DNA from: Pelagerythrobacter sp041912895
GTDB lineage: Bacteria; Pseudomonadota; Alphaproteobacteria; Sphingomonadales; Sphingomonadaceae
Assembly: GCF_041912895.1 (NCBI RefSeq)
Contig: NZ_JAYSGI010000001.1
Span: 1,116,001 to 1,180,000, forward strand
Reading direction: 5' to 3'
Length of the DNA: 64,000 nt
In this document: one piece after another, positions 28,317-37,736 of the stretch
Layout of the letters: each line of letters opens with the position of its first letter
Numbering within the stretch: position 1 is the stretch's first letter
The notes under the pieces: model-generated
What the model saw: the letters and a program-made list of their open reading frames with translations, nothing else
Databases searched by the model: none
Told to the model about the DNA's origin: nothing
Program-made: the position numbers and the translations under genes

Positions 28317-30155
28317 CTATCCCACCCTCAAATGGCGCGTGCCTTCCGACGCGTCGGCCGAACGATGCTTCCATCCGAGCGGGCCGCTGGCGACGTGGAC
28401 GCGGTTGCGGCCGCCAGCCTTGGCCGCGTAGAGCGGCGCGTCGGCGGTCTGCAACGCCAGCGAAACAGTGCACGGCTCGCGCAGGTGGGCCACGCCGATC
28501 GATGCCGAAACCCCGAAGTCGCGCCCGTCGGCATCGCGTATCTGGTGCTCGTGGATCTGCGCGCGCAGCCTCTCGCATATCTCCCCGATCCGGCCAGGCT
28601 CCGCACTGCGCACGACCAGACCGAATTCCTCGCCGCCGAGGCGAGCGAAGAAGCACCCATCCTTCGATAAGCGGCGCATGATGAGGGCAACGTGCTTGAG
28701 GACGAGATCGCCGACATCGTGGCCGTAACGATCGTTGATCGACTTGAAGTGGTCGAGATCGATGATCGCGAGCGAGAACGGCTGCTCGGCGGCGGCGGCG
28801 AGCGCGGGCTCCAGTTCCTTGAGGAAGGCGCGGCGATTGGGCAGCCCGGTGAGCGGATCGGTCGAGGCGTCGTGGGCGGCCTGCAGTTCCTCCTCCTTGC
28901 GCGCCGTCACGTCGCGCACGGTCACGACGAAGCCCGCGATCGCGGCACCGTTATCACCCACGGCGCGGACTTTCGCCTCGAACCACACGCTCGCGTCGTT
29001 GCGCACGACCGGGCGTTCGAGCACTTTGGTGACCCCCGGTTCGGCGGCGGCCCGGGCGAGAAGCCCGTCGATCAAGCCCTCGTCCTCCGGCGCGAAAAAC
29101 GCGGCGAGCGGCATGTCGGCGAGATCGTCGACGCCGCTGAGCCGGCACGAGGCCGGTGATGCGAAGCGGATCGTCCCGGTGGCGCCGAGGCTCAGCATGG
29201 CATCGTCCGAATGGTCCGAAATCATCCGGTACAGCGCCTCGCGCCGCGTGATCGTGCCATGCACGATCTCGCGATGCTTGAGCGCGGCCGCGATGGGCAG
29301 GATCACCAGCAGCATGACCGCGAGGTAGAACTGGAGGAAGGTCGTCTGTTCGGCCAGCGGCACATCAAGCGCTGCGAAAACGCCGACGCCCAGCGCGAGC
29401 GAACTCGACGCGATGACCGCGATGACGAGGACCGAAACCGCCGCGCCGATCCTGCCCAGGCGGAAGCACGCAAAGATGGCCGGCAGGATCGGGAGGAAGA
29501 GGAGCGGGTAGGCCGCCTGGTAGAAGGCGACGGTCGCCACCGCCGCGTTGCCCAGCGTGACGGCCGCCAGTTCCCACCGGGCACGCCGTGTGGCGACCTT
29601 CATCATTCCGGCCACGCTGCCGCGCGCGAACAGGATCGCCAGCGGCAGGGCCAGCACCGTGCCGAGGCCATGTGCGGCAAACCATTGCGCCGCATGGCCG
29701 GTCCATGCGCCGCCGATAACCGATGCGACCAGAAATCCCGCCGGGACAGAGGTCACCAGCGGCCCGACCACCCCTGCAACCAGCACCAACCTGGAAAAGC
29801 CCGACCAGCTTTCGAGATAGTCGCGCCCGGGCCGCAGGCGCGCGAGCAGGCCGGCGATCAAGCCTGCTTCGAACACGTTGACGAGCGCCAGCGGGGCCGC
29901 GAGGAACGGGCCGAAGCCGAACAACGCGGTCGCGCACATGCTGAGGCAGCCGAAATAGATGATCGTGCGCGGCCACGCGCGATACGGCAGGTTCAGCAGC
30001 AGCGCCGCGAGAATGGCGGTGCCGAACCACACCAGCGCCAGCCCGCCGCCGAAACGCGTGGAAAAGATCGTCAGCGAGGTCACGGCCACGAACGCCACGG
30101 CGAACGCGACCGTCCGCCATCCCGATGGTTCGGCAATTCGTTCGGCGTCGGCCAT
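28317..30155 (-). CDS. Membrane diguanylate cyclase with PAS domain
   Basis: A 612-residue protein in three parts. First come about eight membrane helices (1-290, MASE1-like sensory domain). Next is a PAS domain (about 305-425, with FVVTVRDVTARKEEE). Last is a GGDEF domain (about 435-600) with SDPLTGLPNRRAF-like entry (DASTDPLTGLPNRRAF), IIDLDHFKSINDRYGHD and the active loop RLGGEEF. The RxxD product-inhibition site is not at its usual place upstream of GGEEF (Cys is found at the Asp position). It should make cyclic di-GMP in response to a membrane or cytosolic cue. It stands alone. Confidence 0.9.
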   Translation of the reverse strand: MADAERIAEPSGWRTVAFAVAFVAVTSLTIFSTRFGGGLALVWFGTAILAALLLNLPYRAWPRTIIYFGCLSMCATALFGFGPFLAAPLALVNVFEAGLIAGLLARLRPGRDYLESWSGFSRLVLVAGVVGPLVTSVPAGFLVASVIGGAWTGHAAQWFAAHGLGTVLALPLAILFARGSVAGMMKVATRRARWELAAVTLGNAAVATVAFYQAAYPLLFLPILPAIFACFRLGRIGAAVSVLVIAVIASSSLALGVGVFAALDVPLAEQTTFLQFYLAVMLLVILPIAAALKHREIVHGTITRREALYRMISDHSDDAMLSLGATGTIRFASPASCRLSGVDDLADMPLAAFFAPEDEGLIDGLLARAAAEPGVTKVLERPVVRNDASVWFEAKVRAVGDNGAAIAGFVVTVRDVTARKEEELQAAHDASTDPLTGLPNRRAFLKELEPALAAAAEQPFSLAIIDLDHFKSINDRYGHDVGDLVLKHVALIMRRLSKDGCFFARLGGEEFGLVVRSAEPGRIGEICERLRAQIHEHQIRDADGRDFGVSASIGVAHLREPCTVSLALQTADAPLYAAKAGGRNRVHVASGPLGWKHRSADASEGTRHLRVG

Positions 30156-30228
30156 CGGGCGGCTATGAACGCATTGGATTAAGATTTGCCGAGGATCGCC
30201 CCTGCGGTCTGCGCGAGGCCGGCGCGCG

Positions 30229-31452
30229 CTATCGGGCCTCGCGGCGGACGGTGCGCACGATGCTCAGCAGCAGCAGGCAGGCCATCGTCGAGAGGCCGGC
30301 CAGAAGCAGGAACAGCGCGTCGAAGCCAAATGTCGGCACCAGCGCCAGCGCGAACCACGGCATGATCAGCGACGGCACGGTGTTGGTCAGGTTGAACAAT
30401 CCCAGATCGCGGCCACGCCGCGCGGGCCGGGTGAGCACGCGCAGCGTCTGGCTCGAATGGAGCGAGAGGAACACCGTGCTGGCGATGCCGAACACGACGT
30501 AGCCCGCGATCGCCCAGCCCAGCGTCGGGGCGAGCGCCATCAGCAGCAGGCCGCCGGCGACGATCGCCGCGCTCACGGCCAGCGGCATGATCGGCCGGTC
30601 CGCGCTGTCGGACCAGCGGCCTGTGAGCAAAGCCATCGGCACGCCCACGCACAGCACGATCGAAAGCAGCGTGGCGGCGTCGTTGTCGCCGTAGGCCGGC
30701 TCTATGCTGCGGAACCAGAGCAGCAGGAAGGCAAACAGAACCGCCTCGGCGAGTTGGACCAGCAGGCGCGCGAGCCACATCCGCGCGATCGCGGTGCGTC
30801 CTGTCGGATCGACCGGCGGCGGGGCAGCGCCCTTGGGCTCCGTCCGCGTCATCAGATGCGGCATCGGACGTGGCGCGCCGAACGCCACCACCGGCAGGAC
30901 GAGCCCCGCCACCATCGCCGCGACCAGCCCGAGGCGGGCATCGGCGGAGGCAAGCGCGGGCACGGTCACGATCGCGCCCGACACCGCGCCGAGCGCCGGC
31001 GCGAACGACAGCAGGCCGCCGAGAAGGCCCTTCTGCCGGTCGGGCACGCAATCGCCCGCCCAGGCGGCGAGCGGAGCGAGCATCATGTTGAGGCAGGCCT
31101 GCCACACCACGATCACGGCGATCAGCGCGGGCACGCTGGTGGCCGTCCGCACCGACATCAACAGCGCGCACGACAGCGCGAGCCCGGCGATGATCCACGG
31201 GCGCCGGCAACGCGTGAGGTCGCTGAGCCAGCCGAAGCCGATGTTCGACAGGCTGGCGGAAATCGCCCCGGCGAAGGCGATGTAGGCCAGCGCGGACACC
31301 GCGTCGGCATCCCCCAGCGAAGTCACCCTGACCGGCAGCAGGATCGTCAGGAAGGGGACATAGGCGACCGCCCCGCCCGCGACGGCCAGCGCGTAGAGGT
31401 AGAGAAAGCGCGCGGATTGCCGCGGGGATGCGGCGGCTTCAGCGGCCGCCAC
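30229..31452 (-). CDS. MFS transporter of the glucan locus
   Basis: A 407-residue protein with about 12 membrane helices and the major-facilitator loop GWLSDLTRCRRPW between helices 2 and 3. It resembles sugar/cation symporters (GPH-like) found in TonB-receptor carbohydrate loci. The first usable codon is a GTG at 31452 with no convincing ribosome site. Downstream of the halogenase on the same strand (133 bp between). Inferred role: moving glucose or oligosaccharides made by the GH3-GH16 enzyme across the inner membrane. Confidence 0.82.
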   Translation of the reverse strand: MAAAEAAASPRQSARFLYLYALAVAGGAVAYVPFLTILLPVRVTSLGDADAVSALAYIAFAGAISASLSNIGFGWLSDLTRCRRPWIIAGLALSCALLMSVRTATSVPALIAVIVVWQACLNMMLAPLAAWAGDCVPDRQKGLLGGLLSFAPALGAVSGAIVTVPALASADARLGLVAAMVAGLVLPVVAFGAPRPMPHLMTRTEPKGAAPPPVDPTGRTAIARMWLARLLVQLAEAVLFAFLLLWFRSIEPAYGDNDAATLLSIVLCVGVPMALLTGRWSDSADRPIMPLAVSAAIVAGGLLLMALAPTLGWAIAGYVVFGIASTVFLSLHSSQTLRVLTRPARRGRDLGLFNLTNTVPSLIMPWFALALVPTFGFDALFLLLAGLSTMACLLLLSIVRTVRREAR

Positions 31453-31585
31453 GGTACACGTCGACCCGCCGGGTGCGGGTTTCGTCCTTCACGCTGCAGT
31501 CTCCCCCAGTCCTGTCTTTCGCGTTCGATACTTTTTTCGGGTGCCCGTCAACGCCGCGCAATCGAATTCGCGGCGGGGCCGGGGC

Positions 31586-33091
31586 TCAGGCCGGTGCGGG
31601 GCAATACTTGCGCAAGTAGGCGGCGTGCGAGGGCATGATGCCGACGAGGTAGCGGATCGATTTCTCGATCCCGTCGATCTCGTCGCGCAGCCGGTCGAGC
31701 GCGAGGCCGTCGGCCATCACGTTGTGGCCGCCCATTGCGATGCCCTGCCCCGTCATCACCGCTGTCCAGCTGGTCTCGTTGAACAGCTCGTCCTCCTCGC
31801 GGAAGATCTGCCCGCTGCGGCGGAACAGCTCGGTCTTCTCGGTCAGCGTGTCGGGCACCGCCATTGTGCGGCAGTGGTTCCAGAACTCCGAATCGTCGCG
31901 CGTCGTGGTGTGGTAGTGGAGGATTAGGAAATCGCGGATGCGCGCGTATTCGATCCCCGTCAGGCGGTTGAAGGCATCCTGCTGGACCTGCGTGATCCCG
32001 TCCAGCGAGAGGACCGAGACCAGCTTGCTGATCCCGGTGTTGATGAGATGGATCGAGGTCGATTCGAGCGGCTCCATGAAGCCCGCCGCGAGGCCCAGCG
32101 CGACCACGTTGCGGTTCCAGAACTTCTTGCGCCGCCCGGTGGTGAAACGCAGGAAATTGGGATCGGCGGTGGGCTTGCCCGCCATGTTCGCCACCAGGAT
32201 GTCGTGCGCCTCGTCGTCGGCCATGAATTCGCTGCAATAGACGTGGCCGTTGCCGTTGCGGTGCTGCAGCGGAACCTGCCATTGCCAGCCGGCGGAATGT
32301 GCGGTGGCCCGGGTGAACGGTGCCGGCTCGCTGCCGTCGTCGCGGTTGCACGGCAGCGCCACCGCGCGGTCGCACGGCAGCCAGTGCGTCCAGTCCTCGT
32401 AGCCGGTGCCGAGCGCCTGCTCGATCAGCAGGCCGCGAAAGCCCGAGCAGTCGATGAACAGGTCGCCCGAAATCTCGCTGCCGTCGTCGAGCGTGAGCGT
32501 GGTGACGAAGCCGCTCTCGCCGTCGAGCGCGACGTCGGCGACGCGGCCCTCGCGCCGCTCCACGCCGCGCGCTTCGGCATAGCGGCGCAGGAACGCGGCA
32601 TAGCGGCCCGCATCGATGTGATAGGCGTAGTTCATCGGCGGCAGGTCGTCGCTCGCATAGTCGGCGGTCCGTGCGAACTTGCCGAAATGCGCTGCCAGCG
32701 TTTCGAGGTTGAATACCTGGAGCGGCCGCCGGTCGCCTTCCGCATGGAGCCGATGCCACAGGTGGTGGAACGAGACGCCCTCGATCTCGTAGCCATAGCC
32801 GCCGAAGGGGTGGATGTAGCGATCGCCCAGCTTGCCCCAGTTGGCGAACTGGATGCCCAGCTTGAAGGTGCCCTGCACCGCGGCGAGCATCTCCGCCTCG
32901 TCGATCTCGAGCAGCTTGTTGAAATTGACGAACGGGGGAATCGTCGCTTCGCCGACGCCGACGGTGCCGATCGCTTCGGATGCGACCAGCGTGATCGCGA
33001 CATCGCGCCCCGTCCTGATGCGCGACAGCGTGGCCGCCGCCATCCAGCCCGCGGTTCCGCCGCCGACTATCACGATCCGCTCGATTGCCAT
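31586..33091 (-). CDS. Flavin-dependent (tryptophan-type) halogenase
   Basis: A 501-residue FAD-using halogenase. FAD site IVGGGTAGW (10-16), catalytic lysine Lys77 in TFKLGIQF (Lys79 of PrnA), signature WQWQVP (269-274), and Glu343 in PLEST (Glu346 of PrnA) are all present, so the enzyme looks active. It should halogenate an electron-rich aromatic, possibly indole-type, using HOCl/HOBr made from FADH2 and halide; the flavin reductase is not in the window. It is divergent from a TonB-dependent receptor, an arrangement also described for BrvH-like enzymes of Brevundimonas and relatives. Confidence 0.92.
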   Translation of the reverse strand: MAIERIVIVGGGTAGWMAAATLSRIRTGRDVAITLVASEAIGTVGVGEATIPPFVNFNKLLEIDEAEMLAAVQGTFKLGIQFANWGKLGDRYIHPFGGYGYEIEGVSFHHLWHRLHAEGDRRPLQVFNLETLAAHFGKFARTADYASDDLPPMNYAYHIDAGRYAAFLRRYAEARGVERREGRVADVALDGESGFVTTLTLDDGSEISGDLFIDCSGFRGLLIEQALGTGYEDWTHWLPCDRAVALPCNRDDGSEPAPFTRATAHSAGWQWQVPLQHRNGNGHVYCSEFMADDEAHDILVANMAGKPTADPNFLRFTTGRRKKFWNRNVVALGLAAGFMEPLESTSIHLINTGISKLVSVLSLDGITQVQQDAFNRLTGIEYARIRDFLILHYHTTTRDDSEFWNHCRTMAVPDTLTEKTELFRRSGQIFREEDELFNETSWTAVMTGQGIAMGGHNVMADGLALDRLRDEIDGIEKSIRYLVGIMPSHAAYLRKYCPAPA

Positions 33092-33104
33092 TTACACGCC
33101 CTCC

Positions 33105-33114
33105 CAAGCGCTTG
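33105..33114. promoter_or_regulatory. Palindrome CAAGCGCTTG, possible LacI-type operator
   Basis: A perfect 10-bp palindrome with a central CG, typical of LacI-family sites, 14 bp upstream of the halogenase ATG. Would overlap the halogenase leader. Confidence 0.4.
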
Positions 33115-33151
33115 CTCCGATCGCGGACACTAGCCGCGCGGGGGCGAATTG

Positions 33152-33161
33152 TGAACGTTCA
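33152..33161. promoter_or_regulatory. Palindrome TGAACGTTCA, probable LacI-type operator
   Basis: A perfect 10-bp palindrome with central CG inside TTGTGAACGTTCATTT. Its half-site TGTGAACG recurs 20 bp downstream, which argues for a true binding site rather than chance. Confidence 0.55.
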
Positions 33162-33170
33162 TTTTTTTCT

Positions 33171-33184
33171 TGTGAACGATCACA
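33171..33184. promoter_or_regulatory. Inverted repeat TGTGA-acga-TCACA, probable LacI-type operator
   Basis: Five-base arms with a 4-base spacer. It shares TGTGAACG with the site at 33152 and is centred about 21 bp (two helical turns) from it, just before the receptor start. Confidence 0.55.
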
Positions 33185-33193
33185 ACGGGGCAT

Positions 33194-36100
33194 ATGAATG
33201 CTTCGACAGAGCGGGAAAATCCCGCCGATACATGGGAGGGTATCTTGTCCGGCTTAAGCCTGCTTTCCGCGAATCGTCTCGCCGTCCGCCGCACCGCGCT
33301 CGGAACCGTCTCCGGCCTGGCCCTTTGCCTGGGCTTCGGCACGCCTGCGCTCGCGCAGGAAACCGACGCGGGGATCGAAGAGGAAACGCCCGGCGGCACG
33401 CCCGAAGCGGTCGAAGACAACGACAACGTGATTGTCGTCTCGGGCTTCCGCGCCGCGCTCGAATCGGCGCAGAACATCAAGCGCGACGCCGACACCTTCG
33501 TCGACGTGATCACCGCCGAGGACATCGGCGCCCTGCCCGACCGCTCGGTCGCCGAAGCGCTCCAGCGCGTCCCCGGCGTCAACATCTCGCGCTTCGAACA
33601 GCGCGACGACCCCGACCGCTTCTCGGTCGAGGGGACCGGGGTGATCATCCGCGGCCTGCCCTACGTCCGCTCCGAACTCAACGGACGCGACATCTTCTCG
33701 GCCAACGGCGGCCGCGCGCTGAGCTTCAACGACGTCTCGCCCGAGCTGCTGGGCCGCGTCGAAGTGTTCAAGAACCAGACCGCCGACATGATCGAAGGCG
33801 GGATCGCGGGCACCGTCAATCTCGTCACCCGCAAGCCGCTCGACAATCCGGGCTTCAAGCTTGCCGGCACGATCGAGGCGAACTACGGCGATCTCGCCGA
33901 GGAATGGTCGCCGGGCTTCTCCGTCCTCGCGTCGAACACCTTCGACACGGGGATCGGCATGTTCGGGATCCAGTTCGGCTACGCCCAGCAGGAACTCGTC
34001 ACGCGCACCGACGCCTCGCAAGTCACCGATCCCTGCTATCGCGCCGACACGCTCGACGCGCCGTGCATTCGCGTGCGGCCGGTGGGCTCGGGCGGCTTCG
34101 CAGGCGAAGACACCTTCGACGAGAGCAATTTCCCGCCTGCCGGCAGCGTGATCGTGCCCAAGGGCGCGGGCGTGCGCACCACCGACCTGACGCGCGACCG
34201 CCGTGCCTATTCGGGCATCGTGCAGTGGGAGAGCACCGACGGGCGGGCCGAAGTCACGCTCGAATACCTGCGCGCCGAAACCGAGGCGACGCTCAACGAA
34301 TTCGCCGCGCTGGCGCAAGTGAACGATGACCTGCTGTTCCCACTGGTCGCCCCCGGCACGACCCCGACGTTTCGCGACGGCAGGGTCGAGACGATCACGC
34401 TAACGCAGAATTCGCCCAACAACGTCACCGGCATCCCGACCGAACTGCTTCGCTTCCAGCGCGAGGACGATGCGATGACCGAGGATTTCTCGGCCAACAT
34501 CCGCCTCAGCCCGAGCGACCGTTTGTCGTTCAATTTCGAAGTCCAGCACATCACGTCCGACCGCAACGAGGACGGGTTCATCGCTGCGTTGCAGACTTTC
34601 ACCGACATCTACATCGACAATTCGGGCACGACCCCGGTGGTGCAGTTCCTCCAGCCCGGCACCAGCGGATCGCCCGGCTCCTACTTCACCGATCCGAACC
34701 TGCTCTATTACTGGTTCAATATCGACAACCAGGTCCGCAACGAAGGCACGCTCGACAGCCTGCGGATGGATTCGGAGTACGAGATCGGCGACGGTTTCTT
34801 CAAGCGCGCCCGCTTCGGCGCGCGCTGGGCCGACCGCAACCGCGTGACGCGCAACACCAACTTTTCCAACTGGAGCAACCTCGGCGCGGCGTGGACCGGT
34901 CGCAACGGAAACTGGAACGGCGACGATCCGCAGGCCTTCGGCCCCGGCGGCGCCTACGTCGCCGACTTCCCCGAGTATGCGAACATCTACGATCCGTTCG
35001 GCGACGGTTTCCAGCGCGGCAACGCGCCGACACCGTTCGGCGACGGCGCTGGGTTCTTCTTCGGCGGCGACAACCTGGTGGAGGAATATCTCAGCGGCCT
35101 GACCGAAGAGCAGATCAACCAGATCCGCGCCTTCACGCTTACGCCCGAAGGCCGTCCGCTGATCTACAACCGCGACGGCCTGGTCCCCGGCACGCCTTAT
35201 CTTCCGGGTGAAATTTCCGACGTCGACGAGAACTCGTTCGGCGCATACCTGCGCGTCGATTTCGGGATGGACGACCTGTTCGGCAACGGCTGGGTGCTGG
35301 AAGGCAATATCGGGCTGCGCTACGTCGACACCGAAGTCAGCACGATCGGCGCGATCAGCTACCCGACGCCGCTGACGTTCGACGATCCGTCCAATCCGGG
35401 CAACACCGGCGACGGCGACGGAGTGGTGACGGTCGCTGACATTCGTGCGCGCTGCGCGAACACCCAGCCGGGGCAGGACGTGCCCGGCTTCTGCAGCCTG
35501 TCGGATGCGCGGCTGGCGGAATTCGCCTCGATCTACACCGGCGAGAGCGTGGCAGATAACACCGGCCTGTCCTACGACCACTGGCTGCCGAGCTTGAACG
35601 TCAAGCTCGACGTGGGCGGCGGCCTGCTGTTCCGCGGGGCGGTTTCCAAGGGCCTCGCCCGCCCCGACCTCGCGGCCTACCGCAGTGGTGGCGGGATCGG
35701 CGACAACACCAACAATCTTCGCGCGCAAGGCACGCTCGAAACCGGCCCGCTGTTCCAGATATTCACCGGCAACCGCTTCCTGATGCCGGTGGAATCGTGG
35801 AACTACGACCTGTCCGCAGAATGGTACTTCAACACTGTCGGCTCGCTCACCGCATCGCTGTTCCTCAAGGAAATCAGCAATGTCGTGAACGAAGGCGCCG
35901 CCATCCGGAGCTTCACCAGCCCCAGCGGAGCGACCACCGACGTGCTGGTCAACGGCCCCTACAATACCGACGAAGGTACGCTGAAAGGCTTCGAGCTTGC
36001 CTACCAGCAGAGCTACGATTTCCTGCCCGGAATCCTCAGCGGGCTGGGATCGCAGCTGACCTATACCTACGTCGACGCGGGCGATTTCAACAATTCGACA

Positions 36101-36478
36101 CTGGGCGCGGAGCAGAGCCCGTTCGCGAGCGGCCTGCCGCTGGCGGGTGTCTCGAAGCACACCGTCAACGCGGTCGTGTTCTACGAGAAGGGGCCGCTCT
36201 CGGCGCGCGCGGCCTACAACTGGCGATCGGAGTTCCTTCAGACGCCGCGCGACGTGATCTTCCCCTATTCGCCGATCTACGGTGAATCGACCGGGCAGCT
36301 CGACGCGTCGATCTTCTTCGCGCTCACCGACAGGATCAAGCTCGGCGTGCAGGGGGTGAACCTGCTCGACGAAGTCACGCGGACGTCGCAGGTGATCGAT
36401 TTCGACGGCACGCGGGTCACCCGGTCCGCCTTCCGCAACGATCGGCGCTACACATTCGTGGCGAGGTTCGACTTCTGA
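33194..36478 (+). CDS. TonB-dependent receptor of the glucan locus
   Basis: A 1094-residue outer-membrane receptor of the Xanthomonas/Caulobacter type. Signal peptide ends TPALAQ, the TonB-box-like stretch is NVIVVSGF, and the plug holds ITAEDIGALPDRSVAEALQR then VPGVNISRF. A 22-strand barrel follows, ending in aromatic VARFDF. The ATG at 33194 gives a long basic lead. A TTG at 33245 in the same frame is preceded by GGGAGGG at ideal spacing and would give a normal 38-residue signal peptide, so TTG may be the true start. Imports oligosaccharide, presumably beta-glucan fragments. Confidence 0.92.
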   Translation: MNASTERENPADTWEGILSGLSLLSANRLAVRRTALGTVSGLALCLGFGTPALAQETDAGIEEETPGGTPEAVEDNDNVIVVSGFRAALESAQNIKRDADTFVDVITAEDIGALPDRSVAEALQRVPGVNISRFEQRDDPDRFSVEGTGVIIRGLPYVRSELNGRDIFSANGGRALSFNDVSPELLGRVEVFKNQTADMIEGGIAGTVNLVTRKPLDNPGFKLAGTIEANYGDLAEEWSPGFSVLASNTFDTGIGMFGIQFGYAQQELVTRTDASQVTDPCYRADTLDAPCIRVRPVGSGGFAGEDTFDESNFPPAGSVIVPKGAGVRTTDLTRDRRAYSGIVQWESTDGRAEVTLEYLRAETEATLNEFAALAQVNDDLLFPLVAPGTTPTFRDGRVETITLTQNSPNNVTGIPTELLRFQREDDAMTEDFSANIRLSPSDRLSFNFEVQHITSDRNEDGFIAALQTFTDIYIDNSGTTPVVQFLQPGTSGSPGSYFTDPNLLYYWFNIDNQVRNEGTLDSLRMDSEYEIGDGFFKRARFGARWADRNRVTRNTNFSNWSNLGAAWTGRNGNWNGDDPQAFGPGGAYVADFPEYANIYDPFGDGFQRGNAPTPFGDGAGFFFGGDNLVEEYLSGLTEEQINQIRAFTLTPEGRPLIYNRDGLVPGTPYLPGEISDVDENSFGAYLRVDFGMDDLFGNGWVLEGNIGLRYVDTEVSTIGAISYPTPLTFDDPSNPGNTGDGDGVVTVADIRARCANTQPGQDVPGFCSLSDARLAEFASIYTGESVADNTGLSYDHWLPSLNVKLDVGGGLLFRGAVSKGLARPDLAAYRSGGGIGDNTNNLRAQGTLETGPLFQIFTGNRFLMPVESWNYDLSAEWYFNTVGSLTASLFLKEISNVVNEGAAIRSFTSPSGATTDVLVNGPYNTDEGTLKGFELAYQQSYDFLPGILSGLGSQLTYTYVDAGDFNNSTLGAEQSPFASGLPLAGVSKHTVNAVVFYEKGPLSARAAYNWRSEFLQTPRDVIFPYSPIYGESTGQLDASIFFALTDRIKLGVQGVNLLDEVTRTSQVIDFDGTRVTRSAFRNDRRYTFVARFDF

Positions 36479-36610
36479 TCGCACGATTGCATTGGCGGGC
36501 GAGGCTCGGATAACAGGTATGAACCCCGGCCTCCCCGACACTGCACGCGACAACCTCTCGGGTGCGAGCCCACCGCGCCTCGCGCGCCACTTGGATCAAT
36601 CGGACCCGCC

Positions 36611-37663
36611 ATGAGCAGTCGCCGCCAGGCCGTCACGATCAAGCATGTTGCCGCGCACGCTGGCGTGTCGCTGCAAACCGTCAGCCGGGTGATCAACGAC
36701 GGCCCCAACGTGCGGCCCGCGATGCGCGAGCGCGTGCAGGCCGCGATCGATGCGCTCGGCTACGTCCCCTCGATCGCCGCACAGCGGATGAACGGGAAGC
36801 GATCCTACCTGATCCTGGCGATCAACGACCGCGAGCGCACGATCGCCGACTGGCGCAGCCGCGAGGGCGGCGACTGGGTCGACCAGATGCTGCTCGGCGG
36901 CATGCTCAAGTGCGCCGAGCACGGCTATCGGCTGATCTTCGAACTGGTCGACACACACAACGACCATGTCGAGCGCGAGTTGGCCGCCGCTCTCGCCTCG
37001 CTGCGTCCCGACGGCGTGGTGCTGACCCCGCCGCACTCGGACAATCCGCTGATCGGCCGCCTGCTCGACGAGCACAATATCCCCTACGCCCGGATCGGAT
37101 CGAAGGAGCAGGGGTCGGGGATTTCGCTGACGATGGATGACGAAGGCTCGGCCCGCGCCGCGACGGAACACCTGATCGCGCTGGGCCATCGCGCGATCGG
37201 CTTCATCGCCGGCCCGACCGAATATTCGCTCAGCGAATGGCGCGTCGCGGGCTGGCGCGATGCGATGGATGCCGCCGGTCTGCCGGCCGACGGCCTGCTG
37301 GCGCGCGGCGACTTCACCTATCGCTCCGGCTTTTCCGCCGCACAGGATCTGCTGACGCGCCCCCAGCGCCCGACCGCGATCGTCGCCAGCAGCGACCAGA
37401 TGACACTCGCGGCGCTCGAGGCCGCAAGCGCGGCGGGCCTGGACGTGCCGCACGACCTCTCGCTGATAAGCTTCGACAACACCCCCATCGTGCGGTTTTC
37501 GCAGCCGCCGCTGACCGCGATCGATCAGCCGATCGCCGAAACCGTCGCGCGTGCGGTGGACCTGCTGATCGAAGCGGTGAAGACCGGCGCGCCCACCAGC
37601 GGGGTCGTGACCGTGTCCGGCGCGCTCATCGAACGCAGTTCCACCACACCACCCCCGACCTGA
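36611..37663 (+). CDS. LacI-family transcription regulator
   Basis: A 350-residue repressor with an N-terminal helix-turn-helix (VTIKHVAAHAGVSLQTVSRV, then hinge YVPSIAAQRM) and a periplasmic-binding-protein-like effector domain (about 65-345). It lies between the receptor and the glucanase gene and is the obvious candidate to bind the palindromes at 33105-33184. The effector is probably a sugar released from beta-glucan. The 132 bp before it show nothing recognisable. Confidence 0.93.
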   Translation: MSSRRQAVTIKHVAAHAGVSLQTVSRVINDGPNVRPAMRERVQAAIDALGYVPSIAAQRMNGKRSYLILAINDRERTIADWRSREGGDWVDQMLLGGMLKCAEHGYRLIFELVDTHNDHVERELAAALASLRPDGVVLTPPHSDNPLIGRLLDEHNIPYARIGSKEQGSGISLTMDDEGSARAATEHLIALGHRAIGFIAGPTEYSLSEWRVAGWRDAMDAAGLPADGLLARGDFTYRSGFSAAQDLLTRPQRPTAIVASSDQMTLAALEAASAAGLDVPHDLSLISFDNTPIVRFSQPPLTAIDQPIAETVARAVDLLIEAVKTGAPTSGVVTVSGALIERSSTTPPPT

Positions 37664-37736
37664 CGAGCGGCTCCCACCGGGGTCTCAGGCAGTCGGAAAG
37701 AAGCCGTTTCAACACCAAGCTCTCGAGAGGACTGAT

